Shown: positions 34,136 to 46,200 of the stretch, in pieces
Layout of the letters: each line of letters starts with the position of its first letter
Numbering within the stretch: the first letter of the stretch is position 1
Assembly: GCF_003945595.2 (NCBI RefSeq)
Contig: NW_024104405.1
Span: 172,748-236,747 of the forward strand
Length of the DNA stretch: 64,000 bases
Reading direction: 5' to 3'
DNA from: Pipra filicauda
Lineage: Eukaryota; Chordata; Aves; Passeriformes; Pipridae
Made by a program: the position numbers and the translations under genes
Notes under the pieces: model-generated
Told to the model about the DNA's origin: nothing
Databases searched by the model: none
Seen by the model: only the letters and a program-made list of their open reading frames with translations

Positions 34136-34153
34136 GTTTTTTTTTTTTTTTTT
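34016..34153. repeat. Long poly-T tract
   Basis: T-rich run culminating in 37 uninterrupted T (34098-34134), then GG, then 17 T (34137-34153). Open minus-strand frames full of Lys across it are artefacts. A pure run this long is uncommon in bird DNA and could be an old poly(A) tail of a minus-sense retroposed sequence or plain slippage. No retroposed body is recognised beside it. Its exact length may be an assembly estimate. Confidence 0.95.
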
Positions 34154-35499
34154 GCAAGCCCCTTGCGTTGAGAAATGAAGCACAAATTGGGCTGTTCTCC
34201 TCCCAGGAGGAGGGATTGGATTGAGCCTGCATGGCTTGGGTCCTCACCTCCATCCCCAGGAAGATGGTTCCCATTGGTACGATGCCAACCTCTTCCTTCC
34301 CGTGCACTGGATTTAAGCCTTGCACAGATAAATTGCAGCAAAAATATATATGTTTTGGTCTGTAAATATCCAAAAATGAGCAGGTAACTGGACTACACAA
34401 ATAACTACAATTATTTGGGCTGCCCAATTCCCAGACTAATAGTTTTTTAAGAAGAGCTACATGAGAACAGGCTGAATATATCAGAGGTTTCTGCAGCCAT
34501 GACACAGAGATGATCAACTTTTGCCTCCAAGCCAGCTGGCACACCAAGGAGAGGAGAAGCAGAACTGACTGGCACCACAGATTTTGGGGTGAATAGATGT
34601 TTTCTCACAACTGGCCATAAGTCAAATTCCTTACTCAGAATTGTATGACGGTCACAAGCTCAGCTAGTGAGCCATGGGAGCTCAGGGGTGTGTTTAAAGC
34701 TGGGTGAAGAGATGGGGAGAAGCAGCTGGATTCTGCAGGAAGAGTGAAACTTGGTCATTGGAGCTTTTGGCCCAAGAAATAACACCAAGGAACAGCTCAA
34801 CCAGTGGGAGAGTGGTGTGGTATCAAAGCTGGCACAAACCTGAGCAGGTAAGAAACAAAGGAAAAAGAATGCTGAGAATCTCCCTTTCCATTTTCACTGG
34901 TGTTTCTGTTGGTCAGGTGAGGTTCCAGCTGCCACTTTCCCTCGGTGCCACTCAGTGAAAGGAAGGGACAGGAGAGCAGGGGCAGAGTGATTTCTGGGAG
35001 CTGATAGCCACTGGAATTCTCACACACCTCAGCAGCACCTTGTCAGCAGGTGGGAGCTGGCTGGGATCTGTAGCCTGCAGACACCAAGGAGGTTCCCTCC
35101 TTAAAGACAAGCTGATGATGTTGCCCAGAAGTGCAGAGTTGTGTGAATCCTGTTCCCTCCTTCCCAAAGATCTTCCATCAGCCCATGTCTTGGTCTCCTC
35201 CAAGACAGAAGAGCAAACTGCACCTGCTCACCCTCCTGTATTCCCTGTGACACATTGCTGCAAGATGCTTGGAGTGGGGTTAATCCTGCTTAAAATTGGC
35301 AGTTCAAAAGTGATGTCTAGCCCAAGCTAATGTTTAATCTAACCATGCTGAGGAGATGGATTGACTCCTCAAGAAGAGTTTTTCCACCTCCTCAGCCATC
35401 TCTAGATGGACCAGCCTTTTGCCAAGAAAAAGCACAAACAGCTGAAGCAAACCTTGCCCTTGACTAGAGCCAGAAATGCTCCTGTCTTCATTAAATATC
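34154..35499. other. Single-copy sequence, no gene seen
   Basis: No exon or repeat is recognised. The 178-codon minus frame (34011-34547) owes much of its length to the poly-T tract. Confidence 0.5.
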
Positions 35500-35768
35500 A
35501 TTTGTATTGGAAGGGACCTTGGAGTTCATCTCATTCCACCCCCTGCCATGGGCAGGGACACCTTCCACTCAACCACGATGCTCAGAGCTCCATCCAACCT
35601 GCCCTTGGACACTTCTAGGGATGGGACAACCACAGCTTCTCTGGGTAACCTGTGCCAGGGCCTCACCACCCTCACAGGGAAGAAATTCTTCCTAAAATCC
35701 AATCCAAACCTACTCTCTATGAGTTTGAAGCCATTCTGCTTCATGCTCTTGTAAATTTATCTCTCTCC
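35500..35768 (-). mobile_element. CR1 LINE 3' fragment, minus sense
   Basis: The plus strand reads TGTATTGGAAGGGACCTTGG, CCCCTGCCATGGGCAGGGAC, CCATCCAACCTGCCCTTGG, CTCTGGGTAACCTGTGCC, CTCACAGGGAAGAAATTC and TCCAATCCAAACCTACTC. The extreme 3' tail (the ATTCTATG region) is missing or decayed at the left end. Confidence 0.95.
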
Positions 35769-36685
35769 AAACAGTGATCCAGGAATTGCATCATAAAGAA
35801 AAAAAAAAAACACAAAAAACTGCATGAAGGACCTGTAATTTAGCAGAACAGCCCCACAAAAGGCACAAAAAGTGATGTGCATTATCTATATTGGCCGTTC
35901 AGATGAGCTACAATTGCACCTCAGACCAGGTGAACAGAAAGCTTTGAGGATTTTCCTCCTAGTGCTATCCCAGTCCATGCTGCCAAACAGAAGATGCTTG
36001 TGGGCCACAGATTGAATCAACTTCCAAATATCCAACAGATCCTCTATTGACAGGGGCAGTAGCAAATAGATGCAGCAAAAAATACTGGGATCCCATCCCA
36101 CGTGAAGCCCAACCAGGACCTAACTCCGGATCAGCAGCTCTCCAGCCCGAATTCAACTCACACGTGAGAATTCCACATCAAGGGAAGTGTTTTAATCCCT
36201 GGCCAGGTGGGCCAGCCTTGCTCTGAGATCCCCCTGGAAGTAGGATGCTTTTAGGAGTATTGGGTCCCTTGACAGGTACTGAAAAGAATAGCCCCTCTTC
36301 ATCCTTCCCCCCCTGTTCCTGCCAAATCCCGATTGGAAGCGAGAGCGGAAATGTTTGTGTGCAGCTGGTAAAGGCTGCTTGGAAAATTTTTTGTCAAAAC
36401 AGATTTCCATCAAAAAGTGACACCTTGTTGGCTTTGGCAAATTTTTGTTCAGGAACAAAGTGGAGAGAGGAAAAAAAAATGTAAATGTCAGCGTGCCCTT
36501 TTGACATTTTCCCCAACGAAAAGGATGGACTTGCTTGCTTGGAAATGACTTTCCCTTGACATTCATTTTTTACATTCAACTCAAAACAAATCAACTTTTC
36601 TACCAAAATGGAATTTGTTGACTGCTCTAAGAGGTTTGTTTGTTTTTTTTTTTTTAAACTTTTGGAGTTGAACATGCAGAATTTT
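35769..36685. other. Single-copy sequence, no gene seen
   Basis: A tracts lie at about 35800-35813 and 36470-36479 and a T tract at about 36642-36655. Opposing frames of 60-124 codons have no domain. No exon is recognised. Confidence 0.5.
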
Positions 36686-36806
36686 ATAGAACCATAGAAT
36701 GGTTTGGGTTGGAAGGGACCTTACAAATCATCTCATTCCAACCTCCTGCCGTGGACAGGGACACCTTTCACTAGACCAGGTTGCTCCAAGCCCCATCCAA
36801 CCTGAG
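36686..36806 (-). mobile_element. CR1 LINE 3' end, minus sense, very short
   Basis: The plus strand reads ATAGAACCATAGAATGGTTTG, GGTTGGAAGGGACCTTAC, CTGCCGTGGACAGGGACACC, AGACCAGGTTGCTCC and ends with CCCCATCCAACCTG. The 3' end is intact and the insertion was strongly 5'-truncated (about 120 bp). Confidence 0.95.
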
Positions 36807-37479
36807 ACTGGCTTTTTCCCAGTTCAGGATGGGTTTGGAGGAAAAAAAAAACCAAAACAACAACTCTTCATTTTTTTTCTCTTGAGTTAAAGAGAAATTC
36901 TTCTTACCAGCCATGCCCCTTACATCCTCACACCTGAATTTCTCTTTTTTTTTCTTGCTCGTGCTGAAGTGACATTTATCTTTGGCTTAACTGTTCCCTG
37001 AATTTTCAGCTCTGGCACTATCTTTATTCCAGGTTTTCTTCACCTGATCCTGAGTTGACATCACACTCCTCAGAAAAAAAAACAAAAACAAAATCAACTT
37101 GGGTACCACATGTACAGCTGGACTCCAGCAGATATGAAGGGCTTACCCTGGAGATCACTGGTTTTCTCCCAGAGTTCAGCTGTGGCTTTCAGGCTGGGAC
37201 AAGCAGCAGCAGTTCTCAGTGCCAGACATAGGAGTGACCATCTTCTCTCGTCCTGCCTTCACTCATATTCCTTTACTCCATCAAGGACTCCAATCTGCAA
37301 GGATTTCTCTCCCCCTCTCCTGTAAAAAAAGCAGAACATTGGGAGAAAAATCGACTGCGTCTTCTATAAAACCAGCTCCAGTTGTTCAGCCCAGGCATTG
37401 TCTGGTGAAACATGATCTACTTTTTCCTCTATGCAATAGGTTCCCAAAGCAATTGGGAATTTAGTTCAGGAGACTGTAA
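36807..37479. other. Single-copy sequence, no gene seen
   Basis: A- and T-rich patches lie at 36841-36884 and 37072-37092. No exon is recognised. Confidence 0.5.
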
Positions 37480-37830
37480 TATAGATGCATTTTGCTTAAG
37501 CTTAACCATCTGCAGAGAAGTGTCTCATCTCCGCTGACTGTGTGGCCGCGTCCTGCCGGGGAGAGATCCCCACCACATCTCTCTGCTGGCTATAAAGGGC
37601 ACTTGGATATCTATCTTAGAGAGCTACAGCTTGCTAAGACACATGGCACATCATTTCTTTCCTTGGAGTGCAGTTCTGGCCCCGTACCAGCTCTGGCAAA
37701 CGGGGAACCGGGACTCGGCTCCGTCACCGCAATCCTTCCCAGCAGAAGAATGAAAAGGTCTCAAATACACTCTTGTCTGAGCTCAGCAAATGCAACTCCC
37801 AGTTACTGAGTATTGGCATTGCAAGCAGAT
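37480..37830. promoter_or_regulatory. Possible core promoter or regulatory block
   Basis: TATAAAG at 37591-37597 sits in GGCTATAAAGGGC, a good TATA-box context. It is preceded by a CpG-containing GTGGCCGCGTCCTGCCGGGG (about 37541-37560) and followed by CCGGGACTCGGCTCCGTCACC (about 37707-37727). A 105-codon plus frame (37492-37809) spans it and has no domain. It could be a promoter of an unannotated transcript, but no consensus splice donor that would confirm an exon is obvious. Confidence 0.25.
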
Positions 37831-40601
37831 TCTGTAATGAGCCTGGAAAACCAGCAGCCCTCAGCAAAACGTCCCCAACTTCAGCCTGTTTGGGCACACA
37901 CAGGGAAGGTCACGAGTGCCCGTCAGCAGCCTCAGAGCATCGTGGCACAGACAGAGCAGAGGGTTGGCCTTTACTGTGCCACCCTGCCCAGCAAAGCCCT
38001 CAGTCAATGATTATCAGACACTCTCAGAGCAGTGGCTACAAAGGGATCCACGAGAAACACCCAGGGAAAGCCAGGCTTGAAATCCCTGTGCAGGGCTCAC
38101 GAGGAATTCAGAGGGGAATCAGCAACTCAGGAAAGGATTGAGAACAGCTAAACCCCTATTTTTTCACTCAGCCAAAGCTGATGAAATGTCTGCCCCCTCA
38201 TCCCCACATCTCTCCCACGTGCACCACATTTATCTTGCTTGAAACTACCTAAATATCCCCAGAGGGACTTTCCAGTGCAGGTTTGCCCTCCAGCAAAGCC
38301 AAGCTGTGCTCAGGCCCTGCCTTGCCCAGAAGCACAGGAGATTTTGAAGCTGGTGCCAAGGATTTCCCTTGAGTTTGCAGCTGATTCCAAGGTAGGGCCA
38401 AACTCCAACTGTCTTTCACCACAGGCAAGACCAAGCACCTCAGAAAGGATCATTCCCTCCCCACCTTGGTAGCCCTGGGGTAATTGCACCATGAAGTAGC
38501 ATCTCAATAAAATTCAGCCACAATGTATGTCCCCCAAGCTTTGGGGACAAGAACTCAGAGCTCAGAACCAAAAAGTGACATTTTGTGGTCACCCTGATGC
38601 GCTCTGGGGGCAGTGGGTTTTACCAAGGGGTTGCAGGCTGCTGGACCTCCCTGGTGTGACAAAACTCAGCTGCTGAGGGCAGGAGAAAGCACTTTAGATA
38701 AGAGGTCAGCAGAGTGGGGAGAAAAAGGAGCAGGCACGCTGGATATTTGATGCTGTCAATAAATATCCCACAGGTCCCTGTGGAAGAGGCTGGAGTTCAG
38801 AGAGCCCCCAAGCATCACCCCTCTGTCCCCCCAGGCAGCACAGACAGTGCTCCTGGCTCAGGTGCTGCACGGGCAGGACCCTCCCTAGCTGCTCCACACC
38901 CTCCCTGGGAGAGGTGCCCCCAACACCACAGCCACTGACCCTTTTTCACGCAGAGAAACTCAGGCTGACAACTTATTGATAACATCAACCAACACCTGAG
39001 CTCCTCTGTGGGCCTGAGAGCTCAGAGTGACACAGGTGGGGGGAGCAAGGGATGTTCCCTTCCCTTCCTGCCACTTCCAGGCTCCTTCATCAGGGACAAT
39101 TGATGTGTCTCAGCTCTCTCTCCCTTTGCTGACAAATGAGACAATTCCAGGGCTTTGCTCAGGGGCAAAAGCAGGTGCTGTGCTGACAAGGCAGCGAGGG
39201 GGAGAAGCCCCAGGCTTCCTGTGCAAAGCAGCCTTTCAGCACTGACTTTCCTGGATCATCTCTTGGTAGAAAAGAAGAAAGAGGGAGAATGGAATTGCAC
39301 AGGTATTAAATAAACACACGCTCAGTAGGTCAAATCGTTGCCATAGATCATTCTAAACCATAGATCAGAAGAGCAATGCTGGATGCTAACACAGATAATC
39401 TAGCACTAAACACCAGTCAGGATATTTAACTGTATCATTTTTCTCCCTCCCCTCCCCCCCCCAAAAAAAAAAAAGCATCACTGCTGTGATGTTAAAATTG
39501 TGAAAGGAAAGCTGATGTCAGAGAGCTGTGCTGGCCCTGAACACCTCCAAGGAAAGGGAGATGGTGGTGTCCAAGCACAAACCTGCAGGAAGCCCTTTGC
39601 ACGGGCTTGGTGACAGAAAGGAGCATTTCTGTGCCACGTTCTGTGTTTTGGCTGCCTTAAGTGCAGTGTGAACACCTGACCCTCACCTGCAGACCCAGAA
39701 AATGGCAATGTTTGTTCCTACAGTAGAGGCCCCAGGTCAAAACAGGACACGAAACAAGTTACTTACAGGGCTGAAGTTCCTGCAGGAGGTGGGTTAGAGA
39801 CAAACTACCCACAGCAGAAGGCTCAGGGGCATCTTAGAAGACAAATCACCTACACCACGTGTCCACAGTCCATCCAGAAGGCAGAGACTTTCCAGGCACA
39901 CTTACAACACAGCCCAGGGAGAAAGCAAAGCCTCGGGACTGCCCTTAAACAGAGCTCCAGGGCCCTGGGAAGAGGAGGGATGGGTGGAGCACCCAGGTGA
40001 GGCTGCTCAGGTTAATTAAGGCCAATTAGTGCCTCAAGATGACAACTTGCACCTGCTGTGGTGTCTGCTGTGTCAGTGGACAGGCCGGAGGGACAACCTC
40101 ATGGGAAAATCCCACTGAGGAATCACCTTCCAGGAGCAGCAAAGAGCTGACATCCCCCTGCCCAGCCCGTGGGTCAGGCTGGTGGGAGCCAGCAGAAGGA
40201 TCTGCTGGGGTGGGTTTGCTGAGTGGTGACAGATGGGACAAAAGTGACATTTCTGCCCTTGACACCACGTAGTGGAAAAGCCATTTCTCCCTGTCACACA
40301 CGTACCTGGGAATTGCTCAGGATGCTTCGCCTGTACCTGCTCCAGAGGAAGGTCTTCCCTTGGAACTCTGCTTCCCAACCAACAGTCTCACAAAGCTGCT
40401 CAGCTCACCTGGCCATCAAAACACCTCTGTCTGCCAAGCTTCCAATGTTCAGTTCTGGGCACCTACACAACAGAAAGGAAAAATGCAGGACAAACCACGT
40501 GGAGCACAACTCTCAAACACACCTTTTGGGGGACGACCAGACTTTAAAGGTGCACAAAGTCTCGTGTAGCTTGAAATTAAATTATTGCTCTGCATCGTGT
40601 T
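37831..40601. other. Single-copy sequence, no gene seen
   Basis: About 2.8 kb with no recognised repeat family or exon. A C9/A12 junction (about 39454-39474) is the only simple tract. Frames of up to 157 codons occur on both strands without domains. Confidence 0.5.
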
Positions 40602-40662
40602 TCACAGAACCACGAATCAGAGAATGGTTTAGGACCTTAAAGATCATCCAGTTCCAAGCCTG
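40602..40662 (-). mobile_element. CR1 LINE 3'-tail fragment, minus sense
   Basis: CACAGAACCACGAATCAGAG, then AATGGTTTAGGACCTTAAAG and ATCATCCAGTTCC, is the inverted CR1 terminus. Only about 60 bases are recognisable. Confidence 0.8.
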
Positions 40663-40799
40663 TGTTTCCATCAGGAGACAGAGGGAAGCAGGCAGGGCAG
40701 GGGGGAACTCGAAGGGCTATCTGTTGATTGCTGGAGTTTCCAAGAGCACATTGACTCACTGTACAGCAGAGGGAGGCCTTCAGAGCACACTTTGACTTT

Positions 40800-41020
40800 A
40801 TGCCAGGCCTAGGCAATGTACTGCTTTGTATTAATTTGTGCAACTTCGTGAATAAACTGTGCTTGGCTTGCATATGAATTTTAAATGAATTGTTAACACA
40901 TTTTTATGAATCGAGGAGGAGGTGCTTGCTGGGGAGGTTGACTGGTTGTTGTTTAAAGCAGAGGAAATCAATCACGGTTTTTCGCAAAATAAAACTTTAT
41001 TGAGCTGTAATAAACAGATA
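40800..41020. other. Cluster of poly(A) signals including a palindromic one
   Basis: AATAAA occurs on the plus strand at 40851-40856, 40988-40993 and 41009-41014. At 40988-41001 the text AATAAA-AC-TTTATT is a palindrome that places an AATAAA on each strand. These could mark convergent 3' ends of non-coding transcripts, or they could be chance in AT-rich DNA. No exon of such a transcript is recognised. Confidence 0.2.
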
Positions 41021-41274
41021 CTTCTAAAAAAACACTTAAACCCACATAAAACCCGAGTGGAAGGTGCTTGACTGCTCCAGCATGAATGGTCAGCGAAGGC
41101 ATATCTGTATTTAAGCTACTTTTTAAAATTCCTAACATCAAGAAAAAGATGCATAAATGTGCTACATCGGTGCCTCGATGGTGGGTGGAAGATGTGCCTA
41201 AATCCTGATGCCTGGAGTTAGCAAGAGACCCTGGGCAGCAGCTTCCATGTGCCAGTTTGGAGCTGTTTTGAATG

Positions 41275-41335
41275 CAAAGTGGACTTGATGATCTTCGTAG
41301 TCTCTTCCAACCTTAATGATTCCACGAGTCTAAGA
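41275..41335 (+). mobile_element. CR1 LINE 3'-tail fragment, plus sense
   Basis: AAAGTGGACTTGATGATCTTC, then GTAGTCTCTTCCAACCTTAATG and ATTCCACGA, is the terminal CR1 block. The body to the left is not recognisable. Confidence 0.8.
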
Positions 41336-43670
41336 TGCTCTGCTGGGCCAAAGGCTGCCAAGGATTGTAACACAGGAATACACCCACTCTCTGAACTTTC
41401 TGCTCCCATCCATCCTCTCCTGTTCCTTTCCAGACACTTTTGACTCATAAAATAGTTGGGAAACACAACCTCCTACATCTATTTCTCCATCCTTTTTTTT
41501 TTTTTTAGCAGTGGCAAAGGGGATTCTGCTCAAGGTTGTTGCTGGGGAATGGGGAAAACTGGAGGTTTTTCCTCTGAAGATCTGAAGCAAGTTGGCTTTA
41601 ATTAAAAACAGAGGAGCAGCTCTCACTGTGGGGAGTCCCCCTCCCTTCTGCTCCCACTGCCAGCTGATTTGGGGAAAGTGGGGTCACAGAGCTACAGAAA
41701 AGGCACCTGTGCCAAGGGGAGGTCATTTTGGTGGCCTATGCAGTGAAAATACTCCTCTTCCTCTGTTCCACCACCTCCAGAATTACAAACCTCAGATGTC
41801 TGCAATGAGAGAGAGAAAAGAAAGGTGAGAGACAGAGAAGAAAAATGTGCAGGTCTACAGGATCTCCAAGGCTTTGGACACAGCACTCAGGTCTCCCGTG
41901 GAGGCAGCAAAGCATCTCCTGCAGTGGAATGAAGGCAGATTCCTGCCCGTGTAATAGAGGTGTGAATAACAGAGAGTGAAAAGGAGATCCAAGAGAAACC
42001 TCAAGGTGAGAGAGCTCACACTGCTGCCTGTTCCTGCAAGCTGAGTTCTTCAAAGCCTGTCAGGAGACAAACCATTTCTGCTCCTTTCCCTCCCCACCAT
42101 CCAAGTCATCCATCTTGGAACGGGAAATTCCGACTGGAAAACCAACGGGCTGGATCTTGGTGCTTCCATTGCAGGTTTGTGCTACAGTGTTATTCATAAA
42201 AGGTCCTGCAGACTGAATGACCAGTTCCTGGATCGCTTCCAAGGATTATTTAAACTTTTCCATATTTTCTAGGTCTCGATTTGAACGTGTGACTTGGGCC
42301 AGTCAGTTGATTGATGCTGCTAAAAATGCACACTTGCCCTCCCCCCCTCCTCTGGAAAATATATGTTTTGGAATGTCTCTGGATTACTTTTAATAGTGAA
42401 CTTCTCGCTCGCTGGAGATCACTGGGGTTTGTTATTAAAATAAAAGACAATTCCCTGGACCCCTGTCCATGCACTGTTGGCTGCCATTTTGTGGTGGTTG
42501 AGGACAGGAGACAAATTTTCAGAGCTCATGAACAGAACAAGGAAAACATGTCCTTGTTCCTTCACCTGCAGGGGCTGCTTTTCTGCAGCCTCTGTGTCTC
42601 ACGGCTCCAATCTCTGATGTGCCATTAAATAAAAGTTCCAACTGGAGCTTTGCCTGGGATGGGATCATTTTGTAGCATCTCCATCCTGCACACATCCCTG
42701 ATGCTGATGGGTGGGACCATCAGGGTTCCTTCCTCATCACCAGGTAACACCATTTCTCTGTAGGTTATCCCAGCATGGCAACATCAAATGAGCTGCTGCA
42801 CCTCACCTAATGCCAAACATCAAAGCTGGAGGACACACAACAAACCTGCTCAAACATCCTCAAAATAAAGGAGAAAATGGCAGTTCTTCTGACACGTTCA
42901 TCCATTCCCACCTGAGCTGTGTGTGCTGCTGGGATGGACTGAATCCCCCAAGGAATGCACTCATTCTCCTTTAAGCTTAAAAGAGCTTCAACGTCATACC
43001 CTTGGATCACAAAGTCCAGAGCCAAGCCTGTGCTGTCCATAGCTGCACAGAGCCCAGGCCATCTTGGAGCACTCCCTGGGACAGAAAGAACAAGGTTTAT
43101 TTGTGACTTTTACCCTCAGGGCACCCGTGGGGAGGGAGGAAGAAACGGCATCTTCGGCCCTGCCACGTGGGGTTAAAAGGAGCAGGGAAACGAGTGGGGC
43201 AAGAGGTTTCAAAGGTGGGGCCAAAACATTTGCTGTGCAGGGCCTGGTGCAGTGTGGGACTGTGGTTTGTCACAGTGGAAATGCAGCATCACTCAGCAGA
43301 ATGGAGCTTGTAAAGAACCTGGGACCTTCTGGGGAAAAATTACCTTTAACCAGCATAAACTCTGGGTTTTCTGCTGGAACTCAAAAAAGGGGTGGATTCA
43401 GAACGTGCACAGACAAGACAAGTCATGCCAGCAACGGGTTATTGCTTAGGTTTGGATTTTTTACCTCTTTTCTTACCTTATTTAGCCCAAAACTCTGTGT
43501 CATCTGGCAGAAAAACACCAAAACCAAGTTCTTGAAGCCAATGGACCTGAGATGTCAACACCACTGAGGCACAAACTCCAGATCATCTGCAGCATTGCAA
43601 GAATCAAGGCGTAGAGAAAGAAGACTTCCAGCAACCCCAAGAGAAGACTGTAAAAACCACGGCAGGAAAG
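41336..43670. other. Single-copy sequence, no gene seen
   Basis: About 2.3 kb without a recognised exon. GGGAAATTCC at 42122-42131 is a canonical kappaB word in otherwise plain sequence. The 167-codon plus frame at 43064-43567 has no domain. Confidence 0.5.
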
Positions 43671-43682
43671 AAAAATTCAAAA

Positions 43683-43716
43683 AATAAAGACTAAGAAAGA
43701 ATAAAGACTAAGATAG
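43683..43716. repeat. 17-bp tandem duplication
   Basis: AATAAAGACTAAGAAAG (43683-43699) and AATAAAGACTAAGATAG (43700-43716) differ at one base. Confidence 0.92.
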
Positions 43717-43769
43717 AATGAAGGTGGAGTTTTCACTCTGTGGCTTCTGAGCTCGTAGGAGGTCACATT

Positions 43770-43930
43770 TTCCGGCTATTCTTTGCAAGCGCGAGCGTCA
43801 GAAATTGGCTTTATTTAAAGAAAATGAAAGTTCAAGTAATTACACGGCTTCAGGAGCCAAGACTCCAAGAAAAACACCGAGTATTTCGAGAGCTGGCAAT
43901 GCTGCCTGTGGAAAAGGAGTGAGTCATGGT
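43770..43930. promoter_or_regulatory. Possible regulatory block with AP-1 site
   Basis: GCAAGCGCGAGCGTCAG (about 43786-43802) is followed by GAAAGTTCAAGTAATTACACGG with a TAATTA core, and then by TGAGTCA (43920-43926), an AP-1 site. The block is repeat-free with CpGs next to an AT-rich core. Inference. Confidence 0.25.
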
Positions 43931-44390
43931 GTCCTTTTGGACTCCTGCGTGGGGGAAGGAGGCCAGTGCAGCCGTTTGTGGGGCTCTGGGCCCTCTGGCC
44001 ACCTCCCCAGCATTGCTGTGCATGGATGTGATGGGAGACACGGAGGCTGGGACCTGGCATGAAGCACCCAGTGTGCCCAGGACTAGGAATGCAGAGCCCA
44101 GTCACCCTCAGCCACCTGCCTGGGGTGCAGGAGGCACAGAAATGTGGCGATCTGAGAAAGAAGGAAGGTGGTGATGGGGAATCCCTGGACTTGCAAGCAC
44201 AGCGGAGCCCTGGGAGCATGTGTTGGAGGGAATTCACTGTGAACCAGCAGCTGTGAGCTTTGCAGGGAGTAAAATCCCTCTTTTCCTGGGCAAAGGCTTT
44301 GAAACACCAAACTGTTCCTTCTTTAAAGGAACAGGCTCGGGCTCATCCTGCCCAGCGTCAGTGGAAAGGGGTAGAGGGAGGATCAAGACC
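43931..44390. other. Single-copy sequence, no gene seen
   Basis: No exon or repeat is recognised. Confidence 0.45.
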
Positions 44391-45287
44391 TTAAACACAG
44401 ATGGCACAGTGGGAGCACAGGTATGCTGTGCTTTGCTGGAAGGATGCAATCAATATTTTAGCAGTCCCAAAGCTGCTTTGTTGTTTTTTGTTGTACCTAA
44501 TGTCCTTCCAGCCCACCACCTCCCTGGCAGCTTTGTCCTGCCTGTGTCCCTGCTCCCAGGGCATTTGAGTTAAATTACTTTTTCCAACTGAGTCCCTGAG
44601 AGTCAGAGAAGCTCCTTGCTCCAATCCCATGCTGTTTGAAGCAGCCAGATGAAGGTCATCCCTGGAGTTGGGTTGTGGCTGTACCTGGAGGTCTGGAGGA
44701 AGAATCAGCCCCTGTGTCATTGCAATCTCTGCTCGGGCATCCCCCAGCAAGGCTGGACATCTCAGAGGACACACAGATGGCATCAGGAAGCCTCTGAAGC
44801 ATTTCTTTGGGTGGCAGCACTGGGAGAGGAGGCAGGGAGAAGCCCCTGGCTGGTGATGCTGTGTGTGGGAGGAGGATAAACAGAGGCAGGCAGGGAGCCA
44901 GAGCCTGAGAACCAGCGAGTGGGATGTCCTGGGCAATGGACAGTGCTCCCTGAGCATCCAGCTCCCCAAACCCGTGCTGCAATCCACCTCAAGGAAACGG
45001 GGACAGCTCATCACAGGGATTACTTCCAGGCAGCCAGCTGCACAGGCCAGTAAACTCCCCACTGATTTCTGACTGCCCTCCTTCCCAGCAGAGGGAGTTG
45101 GGGAGATACTTCTGCTTTGATCCAACCTGTTGTTCCTGTAATGGGGTTGTTGCCAGATGAAGTTCACATTAAATATAAAACCAATAATTGTTGTTTTCAG
45201 ATGTGCTGAAGCTCCCAAGGAGCAGTCACTGGGTGCATGATAAAGGAATGATCCCCTTTTCCTTGCCAGCCCAGTGAGCAGGGGCAC
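44391..45287 (-). other. 298-codon open frame, unidentified, probably not a gene
   Basis: This is the longest frame outside a tandem repeat. The translation is rich in Ser, Leu, Cys and Pro, irregular, with no domain, no signal peptide at the start and no membrane pattern. Short plus-strand frames overlap it. The start ATG has no clear upstream promoter, and I see no splice sites that would make it part of a spliced gene. It is listed because of its length. It could be a chance frame or a decayed coding sequence. Confidence 0.12.
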
Positions 45288-45770
45288 AGCTTCACTTCAT
45301 CCCTCTGGCAGGCACTGTGTCACTGCTAATGCTGCTCAGTGATGCCTTGAATGCACAGTCAATAAATTGTAGTCCCTGGGCAAGATCCCATGGTTACACC
45401 AAAGCAGGATCAGCCCAGAGAGTCCATCACCCTCTGTGTGCTATTTGTGGGATCAGCTGGGCCATCTGTGCTCAGCCCAGCTGGAAAGGAGGACGTTGGG
45501 ATCGGGAGCTCCCAGCTGGGGCCATGGCAAGAGCAGGCAGTGCCAGGGCTCTCTGGCTCCCCTGAGACACCACAGAGGACCCCAGGGAGTCCTGGTGACT
45601 CCAGCAGGTCCCTGTGGGTGGGAAGGGTCCTCCCAGCAGAGCTGCTGACTAGATCAAGCTCTGAGGAACCAGTTCTCCAGCCAGAGGTGAGGTGATTTCA
45701 TTCAAATCCTATGAGCCCACCCTCAAAGTCACATAACTCACACAGTCATTTTTCTACCTAAACTCATTTT
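45288..45770. other. Single-copy sequence, no gene seen
   Basis: No exon or repeat is recognised. Confidence 0.45.
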
Positions 45771-46200
45771 CTCCCTCACTGCTGTTTAATTGGCTCCACA
45801 GGATGAAGAGATACTCTTATTTTCTGCCTTCCAGAACCCCATATCCCCTCATATAGCAACTGAAGACACTAATAACTCCATCTAATTACAGAGCCAGTGA
45901 TCCCTGCTCCGGGAATGGCAGATATGCTGGGATTATTTATGTCACCTGCTTTGCTCCACACGGGGCTCGAGCCAGCTCCATTTGCTTTTTTTAGCAAAGC
46001 ACATTTCATTTTTCACTCCCCACTGTCATCCCCTTCCCTGTCTCATTGAGAAACTTCACCCACTCGTTCTATCACAGCCTGTCTCTCTGCTACCCTGTGA
46101 TATAAATCAGCATCAATTATGCTGGTAAAATCCTCTAAATCACTTATTGTCCTCATTATTATTATTTATCTCAGCCTGAAGGTGACACAGGCAAAGTCAA
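45771..46200. promoter_or_regulatory. Possible regulatory block, AT-rich and repeat-free
   Basis: Contains GCTGTTTAATTGGCTCC, CACTAATAACTCCATCTAATTACAG, GATTATTTATGTCACC, a small hairpin TTTGCT-TTTTTT-AGCAAA (about 45982-45999), AAATCAGCATCAATTATGC and CATTATTATTATTTATC. Several homeodomain-type cores lie within 400 bp, with little low-complexity and no CR1 until 46311. Inference from texture. Confidence 0.3.

Noticed and set aside
34011..34547. 178-codon minus frame with a long Lys run
   Set aside because: The Lys run is the poly-T tract, and the rest has no domain.
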